Shown: positions 1-13,569 of the stretch, piece after piece
How the letters are laid out: each line of letters begins with the position of its first letter
Position numbering within the stretch: position 1 is the stretch's first letter
Origin: Plotosus lineatus
Lineage: Eukaryota > Chordata > Actinopteri > Siluriformes > Plotosidae
Assembly: GCA_024760905.1 (NCBI GenBank)
Contig: CM045737.1
Span: forward strand, 18,586,348-18,650,347
Length of the DNA stretch: 64,000 nt
Reading direction: 5' to 3'
Program-made: the position numbers and the translations under genes
Notes under the pieces: model-generated
Seen by the model: only the letters and a program-made list of their open reading frames with translations
What the model was told of the DNA's origin: nothing
Database searches by the model: none

Positions 1-322
1 CAACGTGGTGCCTGTGGGCACCAGGGAGCCCGCAAGGACAATATAAGTTGCCCGCGGACCTGTTCATTGCTATTTTTAGGACAGGCCCACGACTCCATAG
101 CGCCACTCTCCATTGAGCTGCATCTAATTTTTTTAAATATATTTTTAAATCAAATCAATATTTTCACATAGATGAATATCATTAATTATTAATAATAACA
201 TATAATTAAAAGGTAAATTGAGTAAATTTCTAATTTCAGGGGTGTGTATCGACCTGGTATCTTTTCGCATTAATTGGTACCCAAGAAGTAGCTCTCAGTT
301 TCAAAAAGGTTGTTGACCCCTG
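1..322. mobile_element. hAT-like element, one end only
   Basis: The stretch ends in GTTGTTGACCCCTG, the mirror of the CAGGGGTC-type termini common in vertebrate hAT elements; the other end is outside the window. No coding remnant. Confidence 0.4.
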
Positions 323-1012
323 CTGTAAATTATAACACATACACACCAAGTTGTTTGGCAGATAAATGAACCCAGTCGTTTAGCCATCATAATGTGGCCC
401 TTGTCAGTCACTCAAATCTTTGCTAATATTTCCTGCTCCCAAAAATTAATTTCGAGAACTGATTGTTCACTTTCTGCCTCATATATTCCGCTCTATGCCA
501 AGTGTCACTGTAATGAGATCATCATTGCTATTCACGTGACCTGTGAGTGCTTGTAATGTTTTTCACTTTGTGGCTCATCAGTGTATACATAATGCATTGT
601 GATCGTTGAAGATCCATGTGATTGCCAGTGTGACACTTTTCCTGCATATTAAACTCACAGACATAGTAGATGTGCAGCAGAGTGTATTATCTCTTCATTC
701 AGGAAACAGCCAGGATACTCCCTGAAAATTCTGTACAAGCCCTCTCCATGTGCATTGGATTAATGCACTCAACGAGTCATTTAGTGAACCACAGACCATG
801 ATCTAAAATCACTCAGTCTGAATCGGGTCTAATATTCCAGTCATTACTGAAATAAACAGACCATAATTTGATACTTCGGCGTCAAGGTAAATATCTATAC
901 CCTTCTCTCTATAATTAATAAGATTTGAAGTACTTACTCAAATCCAATCTGAAGTACAGTAGAACAAAAACAAAGCATCAGATTTTAATAATACCAATAA
1001 GAGATTATTTCA
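323..1012. other. fkbp1b intron 2, nothing recognised
   Basis: AT-rich, no ORF, no splice-flanked coding block and no repeat that I recognise. I searched it on the minus strand for the missing fkbp1b exons 3 and 4 and found none. Confidence 0.5.
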
Positions 1013-1025
1013 GAATACTTAAAGT

Positions 1026-1367
1026 TCAGTTCAGTTCATTTTCTGTAACTGCTTAATCCTAATTAAGGTCGCGAGGAAGCTGGCGCCCATCCCAGCCGGG
1101 CGAGGGCAGAGTACACCCTGGACACCTCACCAGGCCATTGCAGGGTGGAAACACACTGACGGCTTTGCAGCTATACTCCTGTCGAATGTCAGCAATGGTT
1201 GTTTTACATGAACCTCGCACCACAGACAGTGAGAGACATGGCCGGCCTTTGATAACCCAGTTAGCTGCACTGGGAGGGGGACAGTAACAACCTGTGGTGA
1301 GTGGGGCTTGAACTCCCAACCTTAGGATCAGTGATCCAGCACCTATACCACTAGGCCACCACTGCCC
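1026..1367 (-). mobile_element. tRNA-derived SINE, type A (L2-like tail), with 13-bp TSD
   Basis: Reverse-oriented copy flanked by perfect GAATACTTAAAGT duplications (1013-1025 and 1368-1380). Its 5' part has a pol III B-box-like GTTGGGAGTTCAAGCCC; its 3' end is the CCTAATTAGG...GAAAATGAA-type tail. Confidence 0.88.
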
Positions 1368-1812
1368 GAATACTTAAAGTATTTTAAGAAAAAAAAAAAA
1401 ATGCCAGGACAAGTTTCCTTTAATTTACCGATATGTTTATGTCTGGAAATTGGGCCAGTAGTGGCTGACAGTGTGGTGTAAGAGTATCAGAGAATTAGAA
1501 TTTAAGCTCAGCATTCACACTCGCCTAACAGGATCAACCGCATTGCAGACACCGATAAAGCAGTTCGTAATATAGAACAAGATGAACGCTTCTGCTTTGT
1601 AATATTGGGAGGAAGTACTGTATGCCATTGTGATTTATAGAATGTATGTATGTATGTATGTATTCAGGTGGAAAATCCATGCAAAGCAACAGAAAAGCAG
1701 CTCTTACTACGTAATAACATACAGGAGGACCTGCGAGTGTCACTGCAGAAAATTTTCTGGAGAAAAATTAATAAACATTTGTGTTTTTATGAAAAATGCT
1801 TTTCTGCCTATA
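1368..1812. other. intronic spacer with a short (TATG)n run
   Basis: Holds a 14-base A tract (1388-1401) and a short TATG microsatellite (1642-1661). No gene signal. Confidence 0.4.
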
Positions 1813-2593
1813 CAGTCAAACCTCGGCTGACGAACGCTTAAGCTCACGAACTTTTCGCCTCAAGAACTTTAAATTCGCGAAAATATAGTCTCGGCTGACG
1901 AACTAGTTTTCGGCGGACGAACCAAACCACGCGGTCGAACAGCGCCACGGTGGCGGCCACGAGAAGCTGACTCACGCTCATGGCGTCACAGTTCGTCACC
2001 CCATTTCTTTGAATGCGGAAGTGGTTTGTGTTTGCTTGACATTTTGGACCATATTGAGTGTACTTTTGCTATTATGGGACCGAAAAAGACCCACCACAGG
2101 CGGAGATCATTGAAAAACACGAACGAGGTGTGCGTTTGTGTGACTCAGCGTCCCAGTACCAGTACGCTAAGTCTACCACCATCCTTAAGAACAAGGAAGC
2201 TATTAAGGATCCGTGTGTGGCCATGCGTGTTTCTAAACAGTAGGCGTTTCCAAACTCTCCTTCCAAACGGTAAGTCCCTCCCTCCCTCCTCCTCTCACTC
2301 CATTCCATCAAGCCGTCAACTACCATCACAAAGGTAAATAAAACGACTTTATTATACAGTACAGTTTATTTCTTTAATTACAATACAATAGACATTTATT
2401 ATACATAAAATAAGGTATATTTTTGTGTAGTTTTAAGGCTTATTTAGTAGAAAATTATGTTTTATGGGGACCTGGGAACGGATTATTCTCATTTTAATGG
2501 TTTCTTATGGGAAATAAATGTTCGGAAGACGAACTTTTCGCCTCACACACACTTTCTAGGAACCAATTATGTTCGTGAGCAGAGGTATCACTG
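1813..2593 (+). mobile_element. pogo/Tigger-like deletion element, copy 1
   Basis: Flanked by TA dinucleotides, with termini built from CAGT..CTCGGCTGACGAACG and the matching TTCGTGAGC..TATCACTG. It retains a degraded version of the N-terminal pogo/Tigger helix-turn-helix coding region (ATG at 2074; IIEKHERGVRL and ILKNKEAIK motifs, frameshifted here) and none of the DDE catalytic region. Nearly identical to the copy at 58720-59505. Confidence 0.8.
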
Positions 2594-2608
2594 TACTCTG
2601 AAAAGTCT

Positions 2609-2639
<31 letters not shown>

Positions 2640-2675
2640 CAGGAATCTACTGCCCCAGCAAATACTGGAGACAGT

Positions 2676-3046
2676 CTGTCTGTCTTCCTTTCGGCTTTTT
2701 CCCTTTTACTCAGGAGTCGCCACAGTGAATCATCTGATTCGCACGTTTGATTTGGCAGAGGTTTTTACATCAGATGCCCTTCCTGTCACAACCCTTTTTA
2801 GCAAGGGACAGAAACACGCTGACGACTTTGCAGCTACTCTTTACAAAAGTCAGCAATGGTTCTTTTACATGCCTCTCACCATAGACAGTGACAGACATGG
2901 CCCGCCTTTGATAACCCAGTTAGCTGCACTGGGGGGGACAATGACAACCTTGTGGAGAGTGGGACTCGAACCACCAACCTTTGGATCAGCGATCCAGCAC
3001 ACTATACCACTAGACTACCACTGCCACTAGACCACCACTATGCCCC
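2676..3046 (-). mobile_element. tRNA-derived SINE, type B (RTE-like tail)
   Basis: Reverse copy with the same tRNA-like head and middle as type A but a different 3' tail (TTCGCTGTGGCGACTCC..., ending AGCCGAAAGGAAGACAGA), which resembles the 3' end of the RTE copies in this window. Preceded by a poly-A run at 2613-2639. Confidence 0.8.
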
Positions 3047-3171
3047 ACCATACTGTATACAGTATGAGTCTGTTTAGCTGTAAAAACTACTGCAGGAGAT
3101 GATTCAGCAGGAAAAAATAAAAGCAAAATAAACAAAATAACTAAAAAACATACACACACACACACCCCCTT

Positions 3172-3333
3172 CCCCTGCTGCACAGCCGGCAGCGTGTTTC
3201 CGCCCTCCGATGGCCTGGCAAGCTGTCCAGGTGTACTCTGTCCTTGCCCGGAGTCGGCTGGGATGGGCACCAGCCTCCCCGCGACCCTAATTAGGATTAA
3301 GTGGTTACAGAAAATGAATGAATGAATGGATTC
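3172..3333 (+). mobile_element. SINE type A, 3' fragment
   Basis: Carries the GATGGCCTGGC...CTAATTAGGATTAAG tail and ends in (AATG)n. Lies next to a short CA run. Confidence 0.7.
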
Positions 3334-3957
3334 GGGACCGATGTGAGCTGTGTGTGAGGCGAATGTTCTCACTTGACGACCCTAAGTGGTAATCTTTCTT
3401 AAGGTCCACAAAATTGCGTTTGGGAGACAGCCAGATTCATCACAAGATGACTGAAGACCTGCTAAGGGTACAAAATAAGGGTATGATTTTCATGGCAATA
3501 ATATTTCTTTTTTCTTATGTTTATTTAATACCAGTCTTCGTGTCTCAGTGGAATTGGAGTGTAAAATGTGAATTGGTTCCTCTATTTATCTGTTAAGAGA
3601 AACCAGATTTTCAAAAATACAAAACATCTTTTCCCAACATTCCTTGTCAATTCATGTGACTGTACAACTTCCTTAAAAACATCATGAGCAAACGTTCCCA
3701 GCGGCGCAACAGAAAAGTGGTCGCACTATTATCTTTAGTTCAAATTCAGACAATGGCCACCCATCAACTCAAACAGAGATCAAACATTGGGTGGGAGGGA
3801 TAATATATTCTATCTCCCTGTCAATCATAGTAACACTAGCCATGGGTGTCTCCGAGGTCATGCATGTGGAACGATGTGGATATCACTTTCTTATGAGTGC
3901 CCCTCCCCCCTCCTGGACTGCCAGCTGCCTTGATTTAGAAGACCTAAAATTAATCGA
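3334..3957. other. intronic spacer, nothing recognised
   Basis: No splice-flanked coding block or known repeat seen. Confidence 0.4.
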
Positions 3958-4345
3958 TTCATTCTTTCATTTTCTGAGCTGCTAAATCTTAATTAGCGTC
4001 ACAGGGAGGCTGGCACCTAACTTGGAGTATTCTGGACAAAGGCAGAGTACACCCTGGACAGCTTGCCAGGCCGACACAGGGCAGAAACACGGTGACTCAT
4101 GAAAAAAGTCAACAATGATTCTTTTACATGCCTATATGGATATCCACTGGGATATCAAAGGCCAGCCTCACTGTTTATGGTGGGAAGCATGTAAAAGAAC
4201 CATTGCTGACAGTTATCAAGAGTAGGCTGCATAGCCTTCAGCGTGTTTCTGCTCTGCGGTGGCCTGGCGATCTGTTCGGGCTGAGATTTGCGCCAGCCTC
4301 ACCGTGACCCAAATTCTTTTAGGTTCAGAAAATGAATGAACAAAA
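3958..4345. mobile_element. inverted pair of SINE type A fragments
   Basis: A reverse tail fragment (about 3958-4135) abuts a forward fragment (about 4140-4345), head regions facing each other. Transcripts could fold into a hairpin. Confidence 0.65.
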
Positions 4346-4560
4346 ATGAAAGAATTATTTGTATGAGTGATTGATTGAGTGAATGAAAGACTTTGAGTCT
4401 ATTGAGTGTAGTTCCCATATGAGCAGGAATTCGTTACTATTCTAATATCCTCATTATTATTCTAAAATTCATAGGTGAGTCCAAACTGAAGTGTTAATAT
4501 ATTGAGTATTTACACCAGTGCTTAGTCTGAATTTAAAGTTCTTTGTAAGTGACTGTAAGG

Positions 4561-5164
4561 CAATGCTTCTCAAATAGTGGGGCGCGCCCCCCTTGAGGGG
4601 AGTGGTATGATGCCGGGGGAGCATGTATGACCCTGGGGAACATGCTTTTCTGGAATAGTGTATGAGAATTAAGTGTAAATGCACCTCCACTCCAGTAGTT
4701 GGCAGTGGCGCTCTCATTGTCGCACGATGGTGTAGCGGTTTTTCGCACAAGCAAACGATATGAAGTGCAGTAAACAACTCCTCAAGAAACAACATGGAAA
4801 ATTTTCTCACAGAAAGGTGGAAAGGGACGGAGATATTAAGACATAAATAAGTTGAATGAGTTCAAATAAGGATGCATTTTTTTTTTATTTCAGGCACATT
4901 GGTGCACTTTAAACTTTTTTTCTATTACAGATTTTAAAATGTTAATGAAGTTTTTCTTTATTGTAAGTTGAACTATATTTGTTTCTTTTTTTTGTTTTTA
5001 ATGTTAATCAAGATACAATGGTATGCAGAGGTGTACTAATAACAAATTTATAGACAAATACTACAGTATTTATAGTCGCTCATTGGGCGGTGGGGGGGGG
5101 GGGGGTCATGAAATGTTTTTTTCTTACTAGAGGGGGCGCCACAGAAAATAATTGAGAAGCACTG
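4561..5164. mobile_element. non-autonomous hAT element with 8-bp TSD, copy 1
   Basis: Terminal inverted repeats CAATGCTTCTCAAATAG and AATAATTGAGAAGCACTG, flanked by perfect 8-bp duplications CTGTAAGG (4553-4560, 5165-5172). That TSD length is diagnostic of hAT. No transposase coding. Related to 48631-49344. Confidence 0.92.
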
Positions 5165-5784
5165 CTGTAAGGTTATGAATTTATATCTCAGGACTGTCCG
5201 ACACTATTGAATCCGAGTTGTATGTTGATTACCTTCAGAGTGAAATGATTGTCTCTCAATCCTAAGTGACTCTAGACAAGTAGTTTAACTTTCATCCCTT
5301 CATAAATGTAATTGAATTCCTTGCTTAACCATCATCCCGTTTTCATTACTTCAGAAACAATAAAACAGCTTTTAAATCATCCTGAGCCGCCAAACAAAAT
5401 CACATCATCTGCTCTGCATCCAGTACTCTGACACTGTCACCGAAACATGTCTGTCATTTTATATTTTCCCTTGGTTTATTAAAGGATTAATTTTTCTGTA
5501 CAAATTAAACACTGACCAGATCATTTGCGACAATAAGCCAAAGAACAATAGGAACTGAGGAAAAGCTTGGTGGAATGTGATAATAAAATATCTGCAGTTA
5601 AATGCAGTTATCAAACAAATGCATTTAGATACTCGAGGGGAAAAACATTAAGTACACTGAGCCAGAAATTTCTTATCAACATCCTGTTTCCTGTCTGTTA
5701 ACCTGGGTGTCTACTACGAGTTAGGACTTTTGGTTGACAGAAAGGTTTAAATTTCAAAAGCAATGGAAAAAAAAATCCCTTTAC

Positions 5785-5832
5785 CTATATAATGCACTAC
5801 ACAGGTCTGTCCCTTCTTTGGAAATGTTCTCC
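5785..5832 (-). CDS. fkbp1b: fkbp1b coding exon 2
   Basis: The acceptor CCCTCACAG ends at 5833, after a pyrimidine-rich tract. The 48-nt exon completes the Gly codon from exon 1 and reads RTFPKKGQTCVVHYI plus one base. The donor GTAAAG follows. Phase and size fit the family's second exon. Confidence 0.9.
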
Positions 5833-6390
5833 CTGTGAGGGAAAAAAACAACAACAAGTCAATGATAGACAATAGTGAGCAAACAGCAGAAGTGATTCAT
5901 GACATAATAATGTTATACTGTATTTTTCTGCTTTTTTTTTTTTTTTTTGCAGATCAGTCAGCTGAGACAGAATCCATCTCTTCAGCATAGCACAGTAAAG
6001 TACACATACACATCAGTGTGTTTAAGCAGATTTAAGTATGTGGCATATGGCTGGTAATATCAAATGTACTGCCACCTGAATACTCAGTGGGACTGAAAGG
6101 AATTCATGCTGCATGACTGGAGGCTTTCGGGCGTGACGGGTGGGGTGAGGGGTTCATAAGATAAGATTTCAGTCCAGTCTGGTCGAGGGCATTCTAAAAC
6201 AACTAATTTGAATGTAAATGAGAGGAAAAGATGGGATATTATATATCCTATACTACAATCATGAAAGTTCTTACATTGTTCTAATGTGACTCTTGCATTT
6301 TTTTGGTCCAGTGAGGCACTAATACAAGGAAATGAGTAATCCATGGCCCTATCTTAAACGCTATTATAAGAACACTACAGTGTGTGTGGG

Positions 6391-6448
<58 letters not shown>

Positions 6449-9400
6449 GTGGTGGGCGCAGAGAGCACTCACTCAATGTATAACTCATGATTCACCATAA
6501 TAAAATTTACATTAAATTTTACGCTGAGAGTAAAGTGAATGGATATGCTTTACCAATGCAGAAAATTAGTCTAAAGTACTGTACCTTGATTTCTGCTAGT
6601 TGGTATATGAATACAAAATTAAAATCACAGGGAAGGAGGGAGTGACCGGATTAACTTTTAATGTACTGGTGTCTGAATAAATCTGTATAAACTACATGTT
6701 CACCTGACCATTCCACCAATGGGTTCCTACCCAGAACTGCTGACACATCTTTGGAAAAACATAAATACTGTATATGTACAGGGATCCCTCACTTTCCGCG
6801 GTTACTTGGGACCGAGATCCCCCGTGATCGCCGAATTCCGTGAAGTAGGATCACCCCCTCCCCCCACTGACGTATACAATACATGTATATGTGTATATAA
6901 TATCAATAAATACATATTCAACGCTATAAATGCTTATACTGTAATAGCAATTAAACATTAAAAAAATAACGCACAAGATGTAAATAAAATATAAATACAC
7001 ACATATACAGATGACTGTGTGCACACACTCAGATGCACACCTCACACAAAAATGTAACTAGTTTTGATGGGGGGTGTTGGGTTGTTTTTTTTTGTTGTTT
7101 GTTTGTTTGGGTTTTTTTTTTTTGCATAATTGGCCTTGTTTTGCAGCATTTTCTTTAACTTTCCCCCCATTCTTCCTTAATTTCCTTTTTTTTTTAAATT
7201 CGTTTCATATTAAAAAAAAAAAAACACGATGCACTGAAGCCGCACGAATTGAAGCGCGAAGTAGTGAGCGATCCCCGTATGTAAAATAGTGTTTTGTATG
7301 CTGTAGCACTGTAATTTTCTTTCACGGGAATCCAGCAGACCAAAGCTGTTATAGTACGGAGTGACCTGAAAACCCTTCCCAATTTCCAGAGATGAATTAA
7401 AAAAAATGGTTATGGATAAACACAAGAATCCGCATTCAATACAGCATTCAATCATTGTATTTGCCTATATTATACTTAATGAGGAAGGAGAGGTGGTGCT
7501 AAGCTCTGTTGGTAGGCCAACCCCAACTGTCCTCAGCCACCAACATGGCGTGGTCAAGAGGCATTCAAAGCATTCTTCACAAGCAACTGATCATCGCAGA
7601 GGGCCTTTCAAAGCTGTTTGAGAATTCCCTGGAACCAAAACATTCCAGACCAAAAAAAAAAACAACAAAAATATTTCGCTGCGAATTAAGAATTTCACAG
7701 CATCAGTCTGAACTGTTCGACCTATAATCACTCACATACCTGAGAATATTAAAAAATTGAAGAGATGTGCTGTGTGGCCTCTGAGAAATGGTTTAACTGC
7801 AGAAATTTCCTGGGAAACTGCAAAAAAGAATCGTACGGAAAGACCTCCACTTCCATCCATACAAAGACTTCATTGAAGATGCTTTGTGCAAATAATAATT
7901 TGATGATTATTTATTATTTTCATTTACCTTTGAAATGAGAAAGTCACCCTGTATGACAGAAGAGAGCTGAAATCCCTCCCCTCCACCTCTGTGCTGTCCT
8001 CATGCGGTTTTATTTCAGAACAGACAGTGTATACGGGAGTGAACAGCAAGACGCAAATCATCATCATCATTTTCTGTAACCGCTTCATTCTAGGCCTAAT
8101 TAGGGTCGCGGGGAGGCTGGTGCCCATCCCAGCCAACTCAGGGCGAGGGCAGAGTACACCCTGGACAGCTCGCCAGGCCATCGCAGGGCGGAAACACGCT
8201 GACGGCTTTACAGCCTACTCTTGTCGAAAGTCAGCAATGGTTCTTTTACATGCCTCACACCATAGACAGTGAGAGAGACATGGCCGGCCTTTGATAACCC
8301 AGTTAGCTGCACTGGGAGGACAGTGACAACCTTGTGGAGAGTGGGACTCGAACCCCCAACCTTTGGATCAGCGATCCGGCGCCTTATACCACTAGACCAC
8401 CACTGCTCCCAGACGCAAATCATTTGTTCCCATTTGATTTGCACCAGGATATTCATTCATTCATTTTCTCAGCTGCTTAATCCTAATTAGGGTCGCGTGA
8501 GTGGGCTGGAGCCCATCTCGGCCGACTCTGAGCAAGGGCAGGGTACACCCTAGGCAGCTCACAAGACCATTGCATGGCCAATACTCACAGAACCATTCAC
8601 ACTCAAACCTAGGGGAAATTTGGAACCGCCAATTAGCCAACTGTGCATGATTTTGGACTGTGGGATGAAACCGGAGGAAACCCATGCAAGAACGGGGAGA
8701 ACATGCAAACTCCACACAAAAACGCCCAAGCTGGGAGGCAGACGACTGTGAGGCAGACCACTACAACACCACCGTGACACCCCAAACATATATGTTTCCC
8801 AATATAAAAGTCAAGCCAGTCACAGATTGTCATGAAATTAGTGAAAATACATAATTCAAAGTACAGTGATCCCTCATTGCTTCAGTTTCTGTGGCTTCAG
8901 TGCATTGCTGGTTTTTCAAAAATACTCATTAAAAAATAAAAAAATAAGGAAATTAAGAAAAAATAGGGGGAAAGTTAAGGACAATGCTGCAAAACAAGAC
9001 CAATTATGCAAAGAAAAAAAAAACAAATAAACAAAACCAAAAAAACAACCCAAAACCCCCCAACAAAACGACTTACATGTTTATGTGAGGTGCGCATCTG
9101 AGTGTGTGCGCTCACGCGTGACTGTATGTGTGTGTATTTATATTTTATTTACATCTTATGCATTATTTTTGAATGTTTAATTATTATTATAAGCATTTAT
9201 AGCATGTATTAATTGATATTATATACACATATACATGTATGTATACATCAGTCAGAGGGGTCGATCCTACGTCGCGTCCCCATTAACCACGGAAAGTGAG
9301 GGAAAACTGTACAGTGAGTCATCAACTTACGACCGCTTTTGTTTCCGGCAGACCGGTCGTAAATCGATCTGGTCGTATGTCGACTTTCCATCCAAATACA

Positions 9401-12400
9401 CTCACGCCAAACAAAAACAGATGAATAAATCTCGCAGACTTAAATCTATACCTCTATTTTCAATTCCACATCACTGTGATGCGAAGCGGAGAGCCAATCC
9501 TTTTTGTACTCCACTGTGTGGGCGGGTCTGATAGCTTAAAACTCTAATTTTATTGGCTTATAACAACAGCCACAGACTGCGCGTGTTGTTTTTGAGTAAA
9601 GAGATAAATTTCCCTTGTCTTGATCGACTCATTTCAACGAAGCCAAGCACAGCTGGCAAGCAAACACAAATGGACAGACATGGAAAAACTTCAACCCACA
9701 GAGCAGCTGATTGCCAAAACTTGGGATGCGCTTCCTGTCACATAAACACTACAGTGTGTGAGTCCAATAAAATTAGAGTTTCAAGGTATCGGACCCGCCC
9801 ACACACAGAAAGGATCGGCGCTCCGCTTCGCGCCACAGTGACGTAGTGGATTAGAAAAAGTGGATTAGTGGATAGAAGAAGTGGAGAAAAGTGGAAAAGT
9901 GGAAAAAGTGGAAGAAAGTGGATTAGATTTGCTCTGAGCAATTAAAAAGTGAAGCCGCATCCTCTCCTACTTGGCGTTTTAAGATGCTGGCGCTGCCGGC
10001 AGCGCAAACAACTGTCGTACGCAACACTCGCACTGCACTGCCATGAATCATGCTTCAGCACTTTTGCGGTCGTAAAGTTGATCGGACGTAAGTCGACGAC
10101 TCACTGTACATGATGGTCCAACAGAAGAGAAAGATTAGTGCCAACAAGCACAACACATATAATCGAAGGTATTAGTCAGTGTTTTCGGGTTTTAATGAGT
10201 GTACTGTACTACTGACTTCCTTCTTATCGTGATTTAGCAAACATGAACAGACAACACTAAGTGGTACTGCTTTTTTCAGGCGGTTCATCATTCAGAATAG
10301 TGCATGGACATGCAGTCCAGACAGAAAGACCCTTGTTGGCTGCAAGATTTTGGACCTTAAACTTTCTTGCTAAGAGGTGATGGCACAAACCACTAATCCT
10401 CTTTGCAGCCACATTTCTTCAACATTATCAGTATTCAGACCAATTCCTATAAGACTCAGAATTGAGAACAGGTGCTTCGCAACTGGACCATGAGATTTCT
10501 GTACAAACTGAATAAAGTTGCCTGAAGATAATCTGGAACGGTTCTGAGTAAAGGTACAGAGTTGACGGTACATGTCCGAACATATAACAAGCCAAACGTA
10601 CTGTATTATTTGTAGACCGAGACCACTTTGTTTCTAAGCGCACATTGGGGAAAATTTCCGTTTTGATGGTGAGGAAGAACACAGTGGCTTCTGTCATTCC
10701 TAAAAGGGAGACATTTTGAAACTTCCTGGCATTAAAGAGGTCTTCACACAAATTGGCTCAGCGTATGCCAGCATATGGACAATGTTTGTAATTCGTTGAC
10801 AGACATACGCAAAAGTTTGTTTTGATTTTGTTGTATTTTGCTGCTTTACTAACTTCCCTTAGGTTTTTGTTCATGCCATTTGAGCAGAAATTGTTGGCCA
10901 AGCATCAAATTTTTCAATGTATGCTTAGGCGCCCATGTGCAGCAAGAAATTTCTGCATTGACTAATGGAGCCTCTGGTTTCATTCATTTTCTGAACCGCT
11001 TAATCCTAAGTAGTCACTGGTGGGCTGGCGCCCATCTCAGACGACTCTGGGCGAGGGCAGAGTGCACCCTGGACAGCTTGCCAGGCCATACAAGGGCGTA
11101 GGCTGGGGGGAAGGGGGGGGTGCACAGGGTGCACGTGCACCCCCCCACAGGAGGAGTTGAGTTCCGCTGGACAAGAAATTATGTGTATTCACAATCTTAT
11201 AAATAAACTTAATGCCTGTTACTGAAGAGAAAGTCGGAGATAAATTCAGGATGCAGTAAACCGGAAGTTAACACCAAAAGTTAACGTGTAACGGGCACTG
11301 AGCATGTGCAAGCCCGAGCTGACCAATCAACAGTCAACGACAGGTGCCTATTTCGGTGGAGCGCCTCACGTATTATCAGTAAGCAATAATAGCTGAACAC
11401 TGTCGATCAAACAAAGTGCGAGTGTGAGAAAAAAAGCACAGTTTGTTCGTACCGCTTCCGGTTCCTGCACATGTGTTAGAACAAAAACAGAATTTATCTA
11501 TTCAAAGGCACAGATAAATAACTTTAGCTCAATTTGTAAATATATTTAGCACATGGACTTGCAGATGTAGTTTGAAATGCAGTTCACCCCTGTATGACAG
11601 CCATTTTTTAAAGTTTATAATTCTACCCATGGGTGTACCTGGTTCCCCTAAAGTGCTTAGTAACATAATAAATAAAATTAGAGCCAATGGGACTCGAGTT
11701 CCAGTCAACCAAGATGTGCCCCCCCAGTCAGACCAGCCTACACCCTTGCCATAGCAGGGCAGAAACACGCTGACGGCTATGCAGCCTACTCTTTACGAAA
11801 GTCAGCAATGGATCTTTTACATGAACCTCTCACCATAGACAGTGAGAGACAGGCTGGCCTTTGATAACCCAGTTAGCTGCATTGTGGGGACAGTGACAAC
11901 AACCCTTGGATAGGGGAGCTCGAGCCTCCAACCTTGGGATCAGTAATCCAGCACCTTTACCACCAGGCCAGCACTGCCCTGCTTCTTGTTTGTTTGTCTG
12001 AAGTAAAACTGCAACTGGTTACCAGGATGGCCTCATTCATCCACCCGACAAGAGTTAATTCAGCAGACTTCTTGCTCATTATCAATAATCCTGAGCATGT
12101 ATCGTTTCACTATGGCTTTAGGCTTCCATACTGGTACTGTTGAGGATGTGGAGGCAGTTGAGACATCAGATGGACTAGGAAAGACATCTCTGTGCAAAAA
12201 CAGGGAAGTCTGAATCTTGTGGTTTCCTATGATGCAGCTGCTTCTTCAGATGAAGGTGTGGGCGGTGGAGACGGCACATTGCATATTTGATTGCTTCTTT
12301 TGGGGATCCAAACTTTTGGGGAACCTTCAAAACTTCCGCCGTGCAATGTTCAGCCAATACGCAAGTGTTTCATACCTGTATACATGCACATGACGTGTGC

Positions 12401-13529
12401 ATTGTAACGAACTGGTGGGTGTCACAAAAACACGGTCGTCCCTCTTCTTACGAAATTAATCCGTTCAAGAACCTTTTTCGGAATCTGAATTTTTCGTAAA
12501 TAGAGACGCATTTTACATGGAAAACACGTGATTAGTTCCAAGGCTCCCAATACTACCCCATAAACCCTTTAAAATTATAAAAGTACACCAATTTTGTCTG
12601 AAATATGTATGAAATATGTGTTAAAAGTAAAAGAAAATTATTTATTCACCATTTAAACAGCTGGGGGATGCTTGCGCGCGCCACATTTATTAAACATTTA
12701 CTGAATTAAACAACTTAAAAAATAAAAAATAAGCTGCAATGAGCACTCTCAAAAAAACTCACAAACCAACAGTACAACTCTCCTTTACACATGTGACAAA
12801 CCAGCATTATAGGTACAGTACTATGGAGATTCAGCTCCCTCCTGGCTTATGGGAGGCCAATGGGAGGCCAGAGGGGCGGGATATTGGGAGACAGCCAATG
12901 AGAGAGCAACTCGCGCATTGTTTACAATGGCGTGTTTTAATGTTTGAAGGGCACGTTTTAATGTTTGAATGGCGCGTTTGGTGCTTTTCGTAAGAACTTG
13001 TTTCGTATACAGAGGAAAAACATTTAGGAAAATGTTTTTCGTAAACTGGATTTTTCATATTCTGGGGATTTCGTAAGAAGAGGGCCGACTGTATCTAGAA
13101 TAACAAGTCTGGCAAGGTCAGTCAGTGTAATAATTTATTGAGAGAGTAAGTGAGAGAGAGAAAGAGAGAGAGACAGAGAGAGTGAGAGAGAGAGAGCGAG
13201 AGAGAGAGCGAGAGAGAGCGAGAGAGAGAGAGAGAGACAGTCGGAGGGAGTGGATGAATAACAACAGTGGTTTCAATATGTAATGTCTCAGTCGTCCGGG
13301 GCTCAGCGCGGTCCGTCAAAATAAAGGGGCGATGGAACACAGAGCACTCTTCTCCTTTATATCCTTCTTTACATCACAGTTGGCTTCTACCTCACAGCAA
13401 ACGGCCATCACAGCCGGCACACATGTCGCAATCACTTACTATCAGAACCACTGCCATTAGGATCACAGGGAGACTTGAGCCTATCTCAGCCGGCTATACC
13501 TTGAAGAGCTCACCAGTCAATCACATGAC

Positions 13530-13569
<40 letters not shown>

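Noticed and set aside
8269..8490. Recurrent frames containing RVGLEPPTFGSAI-like peptides at many sites (3-kb, 15-kb, 18-kb, 56-kb regions)
   Set aside because: They are the translated tRNA-like head of the SINE families on either strand, not a protein family.
13122..13340. Ser-Leu repeat frame
   Set aside because: Translation of the GA microsatellite.
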